A stretch of DNA of 64,000 nt, from assembly GCA_050180895.1 (NCBI GenBank), contig JBFXDS010000003.1, positions 1 to 64,000 of the forward strand, written 5' to 3'. Numbering within the stretch: the stretch's first letter is position 1; each line of letters begins with the position of its first letter. Source of the stretch: JBGPEQ01 sp050180895 (GTDB lineage: Bacteria; Pseudomonadota; Alphaproteobacteria; Dongiales; Dongiaceae). The notes beneath the pieces were generated by a model. It worked only from the letters and a program-made list of their open reading frames with translations, did not search any database and was not told the DNA's origin. Positions 44,274 through 52,836 of the stretch are shown here, piece by piece. Position numbers and translations under genes: made by a program.

Positions 44274-46835
44274 ATGACCGATTCCACGAACGTCCTGTCG
44301 GAATTCGCGCCGGCCGCCGTCGATGGAGTGCCGACCGATGTGCAGGTGGCGCAGGCCGGCGGGGCGATCGAGGTCACCGAGCCCAACGCGGCCTGGACGG
44401 TCATTCACCAACTCGCGCCGGGCGAGGCCCTTCACTTCGACTTTGATCCGGCCGGGGTTGCCAAGGCCGAGATCAAGGACGGCAACCTCGAGCTCACCTT
44501 CGACAACGGTGGTGTGGTCCTTGTTCAGGGCTACGACGCATGGTCGTCTGCGGGCGGCCAAGCGACCGGGCCGCTGGGCGGCATCGTCGACATGGCGCAG
44601 CTGGGCCAGGAGAGCGCGGCAGGCGGAGCGAGCGCGGCGTCCGAGCAAGCCGGAGTATGCACGACGCCGGGCGGAAACGTGGTCGACGTCCCCGTCCCGG
44701 CGCCGGGTGAGCAAGTGACGCTGGCGGTGCAGCCGGGCGATGCGATCCGCCTCGCCTGTTCGTTCAGCGACGTCTCGGGCACCGAGGTCGGCGATACCCT
44801 CCAGATGACGTTCCCCGGCGGCGGCATGGTCGTCGTCGAGAATTTCAGCGAGTGGATTGCGGCCCAGGGTGCGACCGTCACCGATTGCAACTGCGCTGGT
44901 ATCAATACCGCCGACTTCGTCGTCGCGCTCGGCCTCAATCCGGAGGATGTCCTGCCTGCGGCCGGCGAGGGTGCGCAGGGCGGCCCGCAGCCACCTGATC
45001 ATAGCGGCGCCGCCTTCACGCCCGGGCCCGGTCCGCAGATGCTCAGCGGCTATCCCTATCCGAATATCCTGCCGCCGACCGGCCTGGATTACGGTGTGCC
45101 GGAGCCGGAGGAGTCGTTCTTTCCTGCCGATGACGATGGAGGTGGGCAGAACGGCCCCCTCAATGACGTTCCCAGGGCGACGCCGGACACTGTCGCGGCG
45201 GTGACCAACACCGTCAATCTCGTCCTCGTCTTCGACCGCTCGGGCAGCATGGACGAGGATCCGAACGCGCCCGGCTTCACGACCCGCATCGACCTCGCGC
45301 GCGCCGCGGTGGCGTCGATGCTCGCGGCCTACGAGTCGGTGGCGAACGTCAACATCCTCGTCGTCGATTTCGCCGATACCGCGGCCAACTCCGGATGGCT
45401 GAGCGGTGCCGCGGCGGCCAATGCCTATCTCGCCGGAATCGATGCGCAGGGTGAGACCAACTACAACGGCGCTGTTCAGGAAGTCATCGCCAGCTATAGC
45501 AACGGTCTGCCGGACGCCGGCCAGTCGCTTGTCTACTTCCTGTCGGATGGGAAGCCCCTTCCGGCGGGCACCAGTCTCGCGGCGTCCGGCACGCTCGCCG
45601 ATTGGGAGAACTTCCTTGCCGCCCAGGGAATCGACCGGGCGTTTGCCGTGGGCATGGGCCCCGACGTGGACGACTCCGACGGCGACCTCAGCGACATAGC
45701 GTTCCCCAACAGCGGCGGCAACGTCCTCATCGTGAGCAATGAGAGCGACACCTTCGATGCGCTGGTGTCTACGGTGGTCGAGGCCGGCGGCAACGTCGTC
45801 AGCGATCCCGTGCCAGACGAGTTCGGTACCGACGGCCCCGGCTCGCCGGCGATCGTGTCGATCGAGGTCGATGGCGATCTCTATGAGTTCGACGGGACGC
45901 AGATCACCAGGAATGGCGTATTCTTCAGTCTCGGCAGCACGCTCGTCGTCCTGACAGCGCTCGGCGGCGAGTTGACGTTCGACTTCGGCAACGGCGACTA
46001 TAGCTACGATGCTCCGGGTCCTGCGGCAGGCGGTGTGGAGGTATTCACCTATACCATCGCCGACAGCAACGGCGACACGTCCTCGGCCACCCTCACCGTC
46101 AACCTGGACGAACTGCAGGTAGCGCAGCCGAACCGCGTGTTCGGGACGGACGGCAACGACGGCGCGCTCGTCGGATCCGCCGGCATCGACATCGTCGGCG
46201 GTGGCGACGGCAACGACTCGATCGACGCCGGCGACGGCGATGACCACATCAGCGGTGGCTCCGGCGCCGACACGATCAGCGGCGGCAGCGGCAACGACGT
46301 GATCGTCGGCGGCAACCAGGGCGAGGCCACGGACAGCCCTGGCGTCGTACGCCCCGGCGGCGCGGATCTCGGCGACCTGATCGACGGCGGCGACGGCGAC
46401 GACGTGATCTTCGGCAATGAAGGGAACGACGTCCTCCTGGGCGGTGCCGGCAACGACACCATCCATGGCGGGAGCGGGCACGACACGATCACGGGCGGCG
46501 AGGGCGACGACGTCATTAACCTCGCCCAGGGCGGTGGCAACGACGTCGTGCGCTACACCAGCGTCCTCGACGGGCATGATATCATCAACGGCTTCAGTTC
46601 CGGCGCCGTCGGACCCGACGTCTTTGATCTGGACGGGCTCTTCGATTCGCTCGGCGTAGCCACGAGCGACCGGGCTGCCCGCGTGCAGATCGTCGACAGC
46701 GGCCCGACCGTCGACGTGAATATCGATGTGGACGGCAGCGGCACCTTCGGTCTGACGGCGGCGACGTTGGTGACGCCCAATCCGGTCACGGTCGGAACGG
46801 ATCCTGCCAATCACGTGCAACTCGGAACCTTGTAG
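44274..46835 (+). CDS. VWA-domain RTX protein, probable type I secretion substrate
   Basis: The 853-residue acidic protein has several parts. Two related N-terminal modules (about 45-95 and 150-200) share a TFxxGGxVVVxxFxxW pattern, seen as LTFDNGGVVLVQGYDAW and MTFPGGGMVVVENFSEW. A von Willebrand A domain follows (about 312-500) with MIDAS DRSGSM near 320. A tandem block of GGxGxDxUx calcium-binding nonapeptides (about 640-740) includes GGDGNDSIDAGDGDDHISGG. It has no signal peptide, and the C-terminus fits type I secretion. No HlyB/HlyD/TolC genes are close. Likely an adhesin or matrix protein. GGAGAG precedes the start. Confidence 0.88.
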   Translation: MTDSTNVLSEFAPAAVDGVPTDVQVAQAGGAIEVTEPNAAWTVIHQLAPGEALHFDFDPAGVAKAEIKDGNLELTFDNGGVVLVQGYDAWSSAGGQATGPLGGIVDMAQLGQESAAGGASAASEQAGVCTTPGGNVVDVPVPAPGEQVTLAVQPGDAIRLACSFSDVSGTEVGDTLQMTFPGGGMVVVENFSEWIAAQGATVTDCNCAGINTADFVVALGLNPEDVLPAAGEGAQGGPQPPDHSGAAFTPGPGPQMLSGYPYPNILPPTGLDYGVPEPEESFFPADDDGGGQNGPLNDVPRATPDTVAAVTNTVNLVLVFDRSGSMDEDPNAPGFTTRIDLARAAVASMLAAYESVANVNILVVDFADTAANSGWLSGAAAANAYLAGIDAQGETNYNGAVQEVIASYSNGLPDAGQSLVYFLSDGKPLPAGTSLAASGTLADWENFLAAQGIDRAFAVGMGPDVDDSDGDLSDIAFPNSGGNVLIVSNESDTFDALVSTVVEAGGNVVSDPVPDEFGTDGPGSPAIVSIEVDGDLYEFDGTQITRNGVFFSLGSTLVVLTALGGELTFDFGNGDYSYDAPGPAAGGVEVFTYTIADSNGDTSSATLTVNLDELQVAQPNRVFGTDGNDGALVGSAGIDIVGGGDGNDSIDAGDGDDHISGGSGADTISGGSGNDVIVGGNQGEATDSPGVVRPGGADLGDLIDGGDGDDVIFGNEGNDVLLGGAGNDTIHGGSGHDTITGGEGDDVINLAQGGGNDVVRYTSVLDGHDIINGFSSGAVGPDVFDLDGLFDSLGVATSDRAARVQIVDSGPTVDVNIDVDGSGTFGLTAATLVTPNPVTVGTDPANHVQLGTL

Positions 46836-47230
46836 CTGCGCTGGCGATGGGCATGGTTTGCGTCGAACCTGCCGGCGCAGCCTCCGAGCGGAACATGTCC
46901 CTGTAGCGCGCGTCGAACCGGGGCATCGCCGGCAATGCAATGAATCGTGATCTTGGAGACATATGCCGCGGCCGCAAATTCTGCGCTATACTGTGAGCAT
47001 CGCGAGGACGCCGCGGACGCGGCCGAACGAGATCATCCATCCAGCCGATACGTGGTAACCGTAAGGAAACAACCAGTGGCGGGGTGTCGCAGGCGTGACG
47101 ATTGCTTGACTGGAGAGAGGAAAACATTATCCTCAGAATTTCGAATACCAATTGAAATATAATTAACAATAATTATGAGTGGCCGGGAAGTTGGGTTGGA
47201 CGGCCAGCGCCGAAGAACGGAGTCTACCGG
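46836..47230. other. Intergenic region with promoter of the sugar-nucleotide operon
   Basis: 395 nt. The left half is GC-rich with no gene supported. The right third (47100-47180) is strongly AT-rich and contains the promoter candidate at 47106-47133. Confidence 0.45.
47106..47133 (+). promoter_or_regulatory. Candidate promoter of the rfbF operon
   Basis: TTGACT (47106-47111), 16 nt, TATCCT (47128-47133). It lies about 95 nt before rfbF, in AT-rich DNA, and could drive the gene run 47231-51598. Confidence 0.5.
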
Positions 47231-48001
47231 ATGAAGGTGGCGATACTCGCGGGTGGGTCGGGCACGCGGCTGGCCGAGGAAACGGAGGTCAAGCCGAAAC
47301 CGATGGTCGAGATCGGCGGGCGGCCGATCCTGTGGCATATCTTTCATCATTATGCCCACTACGGCTTCAACGAGTTCGTCGTCGCCCTGGGCTATAAGGG
47401 CGAGTACATCAAGAAGTACATGAGCGACTACTGCGCGTTGGAGTACAACATGACAGTTGACTTCGGCAGCAGCACGATCTCCAGGCACAAGAACAACCAG
47501 CTCAACTGGAAGGTCGACCTCATCGATACCGGCCAGGGGACGCTCACCGGCGGGCGCATTCTGCGGCTGAAGCCCTATGTCGGGACCGGGACCTTCATGC
47601 TGACCTGGGGCGATGGCGTGTCGGACGTTAACCTGCCGGAACTTCTCGCGTTTCATCGCAAGCACGGCAAGCTGGCGACCTTGACGGCCGTGCGCCCGCC
47701 GGCGCGCTTCGGCCATTTGGAGTTCGACGGCGACCAGGTGATGAAGTTTTCGGAGAAGCCGCAGACGGCAGAGGGCTGGATCAACGGTGCCTACTTCGTC
47801 CTCGAGCCCGGTGTCTTCGACTACATCGACGGCGATCACACGCAGTGGGAGCACGAGCCGCTGCAGCGGTTGGCGGCCGACGGCCAGCTGATGGCCTATC
47901 GCCATTCCTCGTTCTGGCAATGCATGGACACGCTCCGCGACAAGATCCTTCTGCAGAGCCTGTGGGATTCGGGAAAGCCGCCCTGGCGGATTTGGGAGTA
48001 A
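47231..48001 (+). CDS. rfbF: Glucose-1-phosphate cytidylyltransferase
   Basis: RfbF joins glucose-1-phosphate and CTP to give CDP-glucose, the entry to CDP-deoxysugars. The 256-residue product starts MKVAILAGGSGTRLAEETEV (nucleotide loop). It has KPKPMVEIGGRPILWHIFHH, GDGVSDVNLPELL with the metal Asp near 130, and the C-terminal FWQCMDTLRDK. Length and motifs match the family. First of a plus-strand run with an epimerase (4-nt gap) and methyltransferases. No CDP-glucose 4,6-dehydratase (rfbG) gene is present nearby. Confidence 0.93.
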   Translation: MKVAILAGGSGTRLAEETEVKPKPMVEIGGRPILWHIFHHYAHYGFNEFVVALGYKGEYIKKYMSDYCALEYNMTVDFGSSTISRHKNNQLNWKVDLIDTGQGTLTGGRILRLKPYVGTGTFMLTWGDGVSDVNLPELLAFHRKHGKLATLTAVRPPARFGHLEFDGDQVMKFSEKPQTAEGWINGAYFVLEPGVFDYIDGDHTQWEHEPLQRLAADGQLMAYRHSSFWQCMDTLRDKILLQSLWDSGKPPWRIWE

Positions 48002-48005
48002 GACA

Positions 48006-49082
48006 GTGCGCATCTTGGTGACGGGACACAGAGGCTACATCGGGACGGTCGCCGTCCCGCTGTTCGCAAGAAACAAGCACGAACTGACCGGCCTCGACAG
48101 CGATCTGTACGAGCGCTGCACCTATGGCGACGGGCTGGGTGCTGCGAACGACATCCCGACGATCCGCAAGGATATCCGCGATGTCGAGCGCGCCGATCTC
48201 GCCGGCTTCGATGCCGTCATCCATTTCGCCGGCCTCTCCAACGATCCGCTCGGCAATCTGAACGCCGAACTGACCTATCAGATCAACCATGAGGCTACGG
48301 TGCGGCTGGCGACTCTCGCCAAGGCCGCCGGCGTCCCGCGGTTCCTTTTCTCCTCGTCCTGCAGCAACTACGGCGCCGCCGGCGACGACATACTGGACGA
48401 GACCGCCGCCTTTAATCCGGTGACGCCCTACGGGCGGTCGAAGGTGAAGGCCGAGCTGGATCTGGCCAAGCTCGCCGACGACCGGTTCTCGCCCACCTAC
48501 CTGCGCAGCGCCACGGCCTACGGCGTGTCGCCGCGGCTTCGCTTCGATCTCGTCCTCAACAATCTCGTCGCCTGGGCCTATACGACCGGGCGGATCCATC
48601 TGAAGAGCGACGGCAGCCCGTGGCGGCCGATCGTTCATATCGAGGATATCGCCCGCGCCTTCCTGGCGGCGGTCGAGGCGCCCCGCGAGCTGGTCCACGA
48701 CCAGGCCTTCAATGTCGGCATCACCAGCGAGAACTACCGCGTCCGCGACTTGGCGCAGATCGTCGGCGAGACGGTTCCCGGCGCCAGCGTCTCGTTCGCC
48801 GCGGACGCCGGGCCGGACCTGCGGAACTATCGCGTCAGCTGCGACAAGATCGCCCGCACCCTGCCGGCCTTCAAGCCAGTCTGGAACGCGCGACGCGGCG
48901 CTGCGGAGCTCTACCAGACGTTCGTGCGCCGCGGCCTCCAGCTCGAGGAATTCGAGGGGCCGCGCTACCAGCGCATCGGGCATCTGAAATCGCTGCTGGC
49001 GGACAAGCTGCTCGACGAGGCGCTGCGCTGGCGCGCGGCAGCCAGGACGACGGCGACGCCGGAGCTGGTGGTCGGCGGATAG
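48006..49082 (+). CDS. NAD-dependent epimerase/dehydratase (extended SDR)
   Basis: The 358-residue nucleotide-sugar enzyme starts MRILVTGHRGYIGTVAVPLF (NAD site). It has AVIHFAGLSNDPLGNLNAEL near 72, Ser in FLFSSSCSNYG near 120, the catalytic pair in PYGRSKVKAE near 147, and PIVHIEDIARAFLAAVE near 215. The substrate is not identifiable. Being 4 nt after rfbF it probably handles a CDP-sugar, possibly standing in for the missing RfbG. GTG start with no strong SD, so translation is likely coupled. Confidence 0.88.
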   Translation: MRILVTGHRGYIGTVAVPLFARNKHELTGLDSDLYERCTYGDGLGAANDIPTIRKDIRDVERADLAGFDAVIHFAGLSNDPLGNLNAELTYQINHEATVRLATLAKAAGVPRFLFSSSCSNYGAAGDDILDETAAFNPVTPYGRSKVKAELDLAKLADDRFSPTYLRSATAYGVSPRLRFDLVLNNLVAWAYTTGRIHLKSDGSPWRPIVHIEDIARAFLAAVEAPRELVHDQAFNVGITSENYRVRDLAQIVGETVPGASVSFAADAGPDLRNYRVSCDKIARTLPAFKPVWNARRGAAELYQTFVRRGLQLEEFEGPRYQRIGHLKSLLADKLLDEALRWRAAARTTATPELVVGG

Positions 49083-49140
49083 AGGCGGCCGGCTGCACGC
49101 TGGCCCGCCACGATACAAGAAGGAAGAAGGTAGCCAGAGC

Positions 49141-50400
49141 ATGTCTCGGACGTCCGGAGCCACCCTCACCTGCCGTTCCTGCGGAAGCGGCCGCCTCGCC
49201 CAGATCCTCGATCTTGGCACCACGCCGCTGGCGGATGCCCTGCTGACGGAGCAGCAGACCGCGACGCCCTCGCCGAGTTTTCCGCTCGAGGTCTATTTCT
49301 GTGCCGACTGCAGCTTGGTCCAGATCGGCGAGACAGTTCCGCCAGACGTCGTGTTCGACAAGGACTATCCCTACTACTCCTCCTTCATCGATGCGGTCGT
49401 GCAGAACGCCCGCGAGAACGTGCTGGACGTGCTGAGCCGGCGCCCGCTCGGGCCCGACAGCCTGGCCGTCGAGCTCGCCAGCAATGACGGTTATCTCCTG
49501 CGCAATTTCGTCGAGCGCGGCATTCCCGTGCTCGGCATCGATCCGGCGCCGGGTCCGGCTGAGGCCGCGCGCAAGGCCGGCGTGCCTACCCTCTGCACCT
49601 TCTTCGGGCGCGAGCTGGCCGAGCAGTTGCGCGGGGAGGGCCGGCAGGCCGACGTCATCTTCGGCAACAACGTCCTCGCCCATGTGGCCGACACCAACGG
49701 CTTCGTCGAGGGGATCCGCGTCCTGCTGAAGCCGGACGGCATGGCCGTGATCGAGGTGCCCTATGTGCGCGACCTCATCGAGAAGGTCGAGTTCGACACG
49801 ATCTATCACGAGCATCTCTGCTACTTCTCGGTCACCTCGCTCTGCCATCTGTTCCGGCGTCACGGCCTGCATCTGAACCGGGTCAAGAAGCTGCCGATCC
49901 ATGGCGGTTCGCTGCGCATCTATGTCGAGCCGACCGAGCGCATGGACGAGAGTGTCCGCAGCATGCTGGCCGACGAGGCGAGCATGGGGCTGACGAGCCA
50001 GAAGTTCTACGACGACTTCGCCCATCGCGTCGCTTCCTTGAAGACGGCCGTCGTCGGGTTGCTGTCCAAGCTCCGGGCGGACGGCAGCCGCATCGCCGCC
50101 TACGGCGCGGCCGCGAAGGGCAGCACGCTGCTCAACTACATGGACATCGGCCGCGACCTGATCGAGTACGTCGTCGACCGCAACACCCACAAGCAGGGCA
50201 AGTTCATGCCGGGGAAGCACATCCCGATCTATCCGACGGAGAAGCTGCTGGAGGACCGGCCGGACTATGTCGTCCTGCTCGCCTGGAATCATGCCGGCGA
50301 GATCATTCGTCAACAGCGCAACTACGCACAGCAGGGTGGAAGATTTGTCATACCCATACCCGAGCCACGCATCGTCGGACCGGCAGACGTCGCTGCTTAG
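49141..50400 (+). CDS. Sugar C-methyltransferase (TylCIII/NovU-like architecture)
   Basis: The 419-residue enzyme has three parts: an N-terminal zinc-binding domain (CRSCGSG near 11 and CADCSLVQ near 54); a SAM domain with VELASNDGYLLRNFVERGIP near 115 and IFGNNVLAHVAD near 178; and a C-terminal Methyltransf_14-type domain with IAAYGAAAKGSTLLNY and NTHKQGKFMPGKHIPIY. This layout is known from enzymes that C-methylate keto-deoxysugars bound to nucleotides. AAGAAGG lies upstream. Acts in the cytosol, probably on the product of the epimerase. Confidence 0.9.
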   Translation: MSRTSGATLTCRSCGSGRLAQILDLGTTPLADALLTEQQTATPSPSFPLEVYFCADCSLVQIGETVPPDVVFDKDYPYYSSFIDAVVQNARENVLDVLSRRPLGPDSLAVELASNDGYLLRNFVERGIPVLGIDPAPGPAEAARKAGVPTLCTFFGRELAEQLRGEGRQADVIFGNNVLAHVADTNGFVEGIRVLLKPDGMAVIEVPYVRDLIEKVEFDTIYHEHLCYFSVTSLCHLFRRHGLHLNRVKKLPIHGGSLRIYVEPTERMDESVRSMLADEASMGLTSQKFYDDFAHRVASLKTAVVGLLSKLRADGSRIAAYGAAAKGSTLLNYMDIGRDLIEYVVDRNTHKQGKFMPGKHIPIYPTEKLLEDRPDYVVLLAWNHAGEIIRQQRNYAQQGGRFVIPIPEPRIVGPADVAA

Positions 50401-51598
50401 CGAGCCTGTCGCGCCCTATCTGTCCACGCCCTGTCCCGCCTGCGGTGCGGCGCGCCTCGAGCCGTTCTACGAGGTCGCGAACGTGCCCACCGCCAGCTGC
50501 CTGCTCATGGAGACGCGGGCGGAGGCGACCGGCTATCAGCGCGGCGATATCCAGCTCGCGTTCTGCCGCGGCTGCGGGTTCGTGTGCAACGCCGCCTTCG
50601 ATCCCGGCCTGATCCGATATACCTCGAGCTACGAGGAGACGCAGGGCTTCTCCGCCACCTTCAACGCCTTTCATCGCGATCTCGCGCGGGACCTGATGGA
50701 CCGCCATCGCCTCGGCGGCAAGACGGTCATGGAGATCGGCTGCGGCAAGGGCGAGTTCCTGACCATGCTGTGCGAAATGGGCGCGAAGCAGGGCATCGGC
50801 TTCGATCCCGGCTATCGGCCGGAACGCAACACCAGCGAGGCGGCGAAGCGGATCGATTTCATCGTCGACTTCTATTCCAAGCGCTACGCCTCGCGCACGG
50901 CCGACTTCATCTGCTGCAAGATGACCTTGGAGCACATCCCGAACGTCGCCGAGTTCCTGCGCATCATCAGCGATTCCGTGGCCGGGCAGGAGGACACGGT
51001 CGTGTTCTTCCAGGTGCCCGAGGCCATGCTGATCCTGGACCAGCTCGGCTTCTGGGACGTCTATTACGAGCACTGCTCCTACTTCACCGCCGGCTCCTTG
51101 GCGCGGCTGTTCGAGGGCTGCGGCTTCGACGTGCTGGGCGTGTGGACGGGCTACGACGAGCAGTATCTGATGATCGAGGCCCGCCCGAAGCGGCGGGGTG
51201 CGGCGGCGCAAGCCGGCGGTGCCCCGAACATCGCCGAACTCGCGCGCAAGGTCGAACGGTTCCGCGACAGCTGCCGGGCGAATGTCGCGGAGTGGCGCCG
51301 CCGGCTGCAGGCCTTCAAGGCGGCCGGGCAGCGCACCGTGCTCTGGGGCTCGGGCTCCAAGGGCGTCTCGTTCCTCACCACGGTCGGCGTGACGGACGAG
51401 ATCGCCGGCGCCGTCGACATCAACCCCTACCGCCAGGGCAAGTTCATGCCGGGCAGCGGCCACGAGATCCTCGCGCCCGAGGCCCTGCGGTCGCTGAAGC
51501 CGGACAACGTGATCATCATGAACCCGATCTATCGCAAGGAGATCGGCGAGCTGCTGTCATCGATGTCGCTCCACCCGAACATCATGACGGTTGCCTGA
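50336..51598 (+). CDS. Second sugar methyltransferase of the same architecture
   Basis: A paralogue of the preceding gene, about 420 residues. It has the zinc knuckles CPACGAARLEPFYEV and CRGCGFVC, SAM loop VMEIGCGKGEFLTMLCEMGA, and the C-terminal domain VLWGSGSKGVSFLTT followed by NPYRQGKFMPGSG. It overlaps the end of the previous gene by 65 nt if GTG 50336 is the start. The true start could be a later TTG (50345), and no SD decides this. Two such enzymes in a row suggest two methylations, or that one transfers another one-carbon or two-carbon unit. Confidence 0.82.
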   Translation: MEDLSYPYPSHASSDRQTSLLSEPVAPYLSTPCPACGAARLEPFYEVANVPTASCLLMETRAEATGYQRGDIQLAFCRGCGFVCNAAFDPGLIRYTSSYEETQGFSATFNAFHRDLARDLMDRHRLGGKTVMEIGCGKGEFLTMLCEMGAKQGIGFDPGYRPERNTSEAAKRIDFIVDFYSKRYASRTADFICCKMTLEHIPNVAEFLRIISDSVAGQEDTVVFFQVPEAMLILDQLGFWDVYYEHCSYFTAGSLARLFEGCGFDVLGVWTGYDEQYLMIEARPKRRGAAAQAGGAPNIAELARKVERFRDSCRANVAEWRRRLQAFKAAGQRTVLWGSGSKGVSFLTTVGVTDEIAGAVDINPYRQGKFMPGSGHEILAPEALRSLKPDNVIIMNPIYRKEIGELLSSMSLHPNIMTVA

Positions 51599-51682
51599 GG
51601 CGATCAGCGGGTCTGGGGTTTTTGCTTTCCGGATTGTGTGGTAGACTGGAAGGTGATGCAGGTTCCATAGCGACGACGGCCC

Positions 51683-52507
51683 GTGGGCCTCCGCATGAGA
51701 ACGGTCTACGAAGTTTATCACGACAAGGACACCGCACCCGGACCGACGACGTCGGCGGTTACGCGGAGCCTACGTCGCGTCTACAAGGCAATCGTCCCGC
51801 GAAAGGCGCGCTATTGGCGCTATCAGGCGCAAACCTTCGTCTTCGACTATGGGCGATTTCGCTACCTCATGGAGGAGAAGCGACCCCGTCGCGATTTTTT
51901 CCGGCGCGCCTTCACCTACCTGACGGAGAACGGCATCTCCGGCGACTATCTTGAGTTCGGTTGCTACAACGGAACGACCTTCGGCTACGCCTATCGCTGC
52001 GCGCACCGCGCCGGGCACTCGGCCCGCTTCTGGGCCTTCGATTCGTTCGAGGGTTTGCCGTCGTCCGACGATTCCCGCGACAGGCACCCTCTTTGGCAGG
52101 CGGGAAACTTCGCGGCGCCCGTCGAGCAGTTCCTCGATCACTGTGCGATGCGCGGCATTCCCGGCGACCGAATGGAGGTCGTCAAAGGGTACTATTCAGA
52201 TACGTTGCCGCCGGCCTCGCCGGCCCATGGCCGCCTCCCGACCGACATCGCCTTCGCCTACGTCGACTGCGACCTCTACACCTCGACCAAATCCGTGCTG
52301 GATTTTCTCGCGCCGCGCCTCAAGCACGGCATGATCCTCGCGTTCGACGATTATTTCTGCATGTCCCGCCAGGCGATCGCCGGCGAGCGGCTCGCGTTCC
52401 TGGAGATGGAGAAGGGCGCGTCGCGGTTCCACTTCCTCCCCTACATCCAATACGGCACGGCCGCGATGTCGTTCCTCGTCGAGGACCGCTCGCTGCTTCC
52501 GCCGTGA
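51683..52507 (+). CDS. TylF/MycF-like SAM-dependent methyltransferase
   Basis: The 274-residue protein resembles macrocin O-methyltransferases. It has DYLEFGCYNGTTFGYAYRCA near 87, FWAFDSFEGLPSSDD near 112, and the metal-binding IAFAYVDCDLYTSTKSVLDF followed by GMILAFDDYFCM. These are family-typical. It likely methylates a hydroxyl on a sugar. GTG 51683 is used; ATG 51695 is an alternative. It follows the methyltransferase pair after 84 nt and may share their transcript. Confidence 0.85.
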   Translation: MGLRMRTVYEVYHDKDTAPGPTTSAVTRSLRRVYKAIVPRKARYWRYQAQTFVFDYGRFRYLMEEKRPRRDFFRRAFTYLTENGISGDYLEFGCYNGTTFGYAYRCAHRAGHSARFWAFDSFEGLPSSDDSRDRHPLWQAGNFAAPVEQFLDHCAMRGIPGDRMEVVKGYYSDTLPPASPAHGRLPTDIAFAYVDCDLYTSTKSVLDFLAPRLKHGMILAFDDYFCMSRQAIAGERLAFLEMEKGASRFHFLPYIQYGTAAMSFLVEDRSLLPP

Positions 52508-52836
52508 CCATGGTCTGCTCAATTGGTAGTCGTTTCCGCCGAATCGTCAGGCATTTTCCGCTGCCCATAACTGTTCATTAACTGGAATTGGTGCTCCATG
52601 CGCAAGAGTCAGCGCGTGCGGATTTTGCAGCCCTGTGGATAGTTAACTATGGCGCGCTGTGGAATTTTCGAGCGAATTTTGTTGTATTGTAAGTGTCGCG
52701 GCAGGATTATATGTGCACCTACAAAAAATGAATGTTGACTGCTCTGGTGCCGAATCGGAAGTGCATCTTTGTCTTCGCTATAGCGTAGCTGTGCGAAGGA
52801 GGCTCGTTGTAGTCGGGGCATTGCGAAGGTGGTAAG
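52508..52836. other. AT-rich intergenic region
   Basis: 329 nt before the next GT2 gene; locally AT-rich around 52620-52760 with promoter-like TTGTATTGTA and ATTATATG words. No supported gene. The low GC here and in the following gene may mark an acquired segment. Confidence 0.4.

Noticed and set aside
46140..46520. Short tandem DNA repeats resembling a CRISPR or minisatellite
   Set aside because: They encode GGxGxDxUx calcium-binding nonapeptides in frame. Units are degenerate and not separated by unique spacers.
44202..46940. A 912-codon minus-strand frame
   Set aside because: Antisense to the VWA/RTX gene. Repetitive V/A/D-rich translation is the mirror of the calcium-binding repeats.
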